Positions 63,052 to 64,000 of a DNA stretch of 64,000 nt are shown piece after piece. Both the position numbers and the translations under genes were made by a program. The notes under the pieces were generated by a model, which worked only from the letters and a program-made list of their open reading frames with translations, was not told the DNA's origin and did not search any database. Numbering within the stretch: the first letter of the stretch is position 1; each line of letters begins with the position of its first letter. The DNA comes from Rotaria socialis (Eukaryota > Rotifera > Eurotatoria > Philodinida > Philodinidae): assembly GCA_905331475.1 (NCBI GenBank), contig CAJNYU010002755.1:172417-236416 (forward strand). The letters run 5' to 3'.

Positions 63052-63739
63052 ACTTTTTCTTCAAAATGTACTCGCTGGTATTCCTGCTTGTTTCTCTTCA
63101 AACATTATCACTTTTCGAATAATTAACATGCATTTCATTGCTTATAATAAGTGCCATCCCTAATAGCAAACTTAGGTTCTACGACAACCCTTGCTTCAGA
63201 GATACATGCAGAAAAATATGAGTAACGTCAATGAACAAGATTATTCTTACTCTTGAATTACATTCTTACCGTTGCTGGACCCCCATTGCCATCCTCTAGA
63301 AAATACCGTGTTACAGATCTCAACAGGTTACGCCAAGTAGGAAAACCGGCTTCACAGACAGATCAAAAGCATTCTGGTAACAAGATTCTTTCAAAAATAT
63401 AAGACAGTGTGAGTGGAGGTGGATGAATAATATAGCACTCCCGTTTCCACAGTCAAATTCACAGTTACAGTCACAGCCATACACTTAAAAAAGAAAGGTC
63501 TTTTACACAACTTAAAAAGGATCTTATTCTCGGCACACGGTAAAATCCTTTCTTGGTTTAGTAAAAAAACGGTTTCGTACCAATCCCCTTTACAATAATT
63601 TAAGAAAAAAGTTTCGTATCAATGGTTTCGTACCGAACCTCTCAAAAACAATTAAAAAAAGCTTCGTACAAAACTATCTGTACTAAACCTACTTCCAACT
63701 GTTCACTCAGTCAAAAATTTCATTTAACCCTCTGGTGTT
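63052..63739. other. Intergenic, no gene seen
   Basis: AT-rich sequence with repeated GGTTTCGTAC/TTTCGTATCAAT words around 63570-63680, possibly a worn short tandem or dispersed repeat. No gene. Confidence 0.45.
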
Positions 63740-63951
63740 GTCCGTGATATACACGCTATTCGAATATTTCTGAAAACCCAATTATGGGATAGATCAAAGA
63801 AATCAAGAGTAAACGGAAATAGTCTATGTGGTAATTTTCCTTCATGATGGAGAAAATTACTGCATAGACTATTTTCACTTACTCTTGATTTCTTTGATCT
63901 ATACCATACTTGGGTTTTCAGAAATATTAGAATAGCGTGCATATTACGGAC
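63740..63951. mobile_element. About 212-bp hairpin element (MITE-like)
   Basis: Two arms of about 103 bp are near-perfect reverse complements around a short centre near 63846. The ends read GTCCGT[G/A]ATAT inward, and the arms share GCTATTC[G/T]AATATTTCTG and GATCAAAGAAATCAAGAGTA. No coding capacity. A target-site duplication is not evident. Confidence 0.8.
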
Positions 63952-64000
63952 GGTATCATAGAGTTAAAACCAAATCCACTGATGATTTCCATAATTGAAA

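Noticed and set aside
1..64000. CRISPR arrays, rRNA genes, complete tRNA genes, prophage-like or retroviral genes
   Set aside because: None seen. The repeats present are inverted or simple tandem types without CRISPR spacing, and no reverse transcriptase, integrase or transposase frame could be read.

Overview
The window looks like nuclear DNA of a small-genome invertebrate, most probably a bdelloid rotifer. It is AT-rich, genes carry many short introns (mostly 45-120 bp, GT-AG), and typical animal genes (a Pax factor, rootletin, an IQCE-like ciliary protein) sit beside an intronless glutathionylspermidine synthetase/amidase. That enzyme is bacterial/kinetoplastid in character, and to my recollection bdelloids are the animals reported to carry acquired genes of this pathway. 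The organism call is inference; no species is assigned.

Layout. 1-21 kb is gene-poor: a seven-exon gene for a single-pass membrane protein (2891-5889), a small AT-rich orphan gene (12272-12757), and a dense set of non-autonomous repeats. These include two large foldback elements (about 3366-4180 and 6900-8023, the second flanked by a 12-bp direct repeat), a GACTAGTC-rich tandem array, a tRNA-like SINE head, a GC-rich hairpin, and an 889-bp TA-flanked mariner-like foldback. 21.0-22.9 kb (-) holds the glutathionylspermidine synthetase/amidase. 27.0-29.2 kb (-) is alanine aminotransferase, head-to-head with an IQCE-like coiled-coil gene (29.5-33.3 kb, +). That gene converges tail-to-tail on a Pax2/5/8-like gene (33.4-35.7 kb, -) whose homeodomain has lost its key recognition-helix residues. 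38.1-51.5 kb (-) is one 33-exon rootletin gene; I could join all exons in phase to 2138 codons, and two ATG micro-exons in a large intron suggest shorter isoforms. 54.0-56.5 kb (+) is NOG1/GTPBP4, followed after 126 bp by uracil-DNA glycosylase (56.6-58.0 kb, +), an operon-like spacing. 58.7-59.8 kb (-) is an intronless glycosyltransferase-like gene, and 62.5-63.05 kb (+) an intronless orphan with a predicted C-terminal membrane hairpin. The last kilobases carry two more terminal-inverted-repeat elements.

How the genes relate. Rootletin (ciliary rootlet) and the IQCE-like protein (ciliary base, Hedgehog-related in vertebrates) are both ciliary, but the proximity may be chance. NOG1 (60S ribosome assembly) and UNG (uracil repair) are housekeeping genes that may share a polycistronic transcript resolved by spliced-leader trans-splicing. 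The intronless genes (glutathionylspermidine synthetase, glycosyltransferase-like, 12.3 kb and 62.5 kb orphans) lie in or next to the repeat-rich stretches, the expected pattern for acquired or lineage-specific genes. Exon boundaries come from reading splice sites and checking phase by eye; no alignment or expression data were used.
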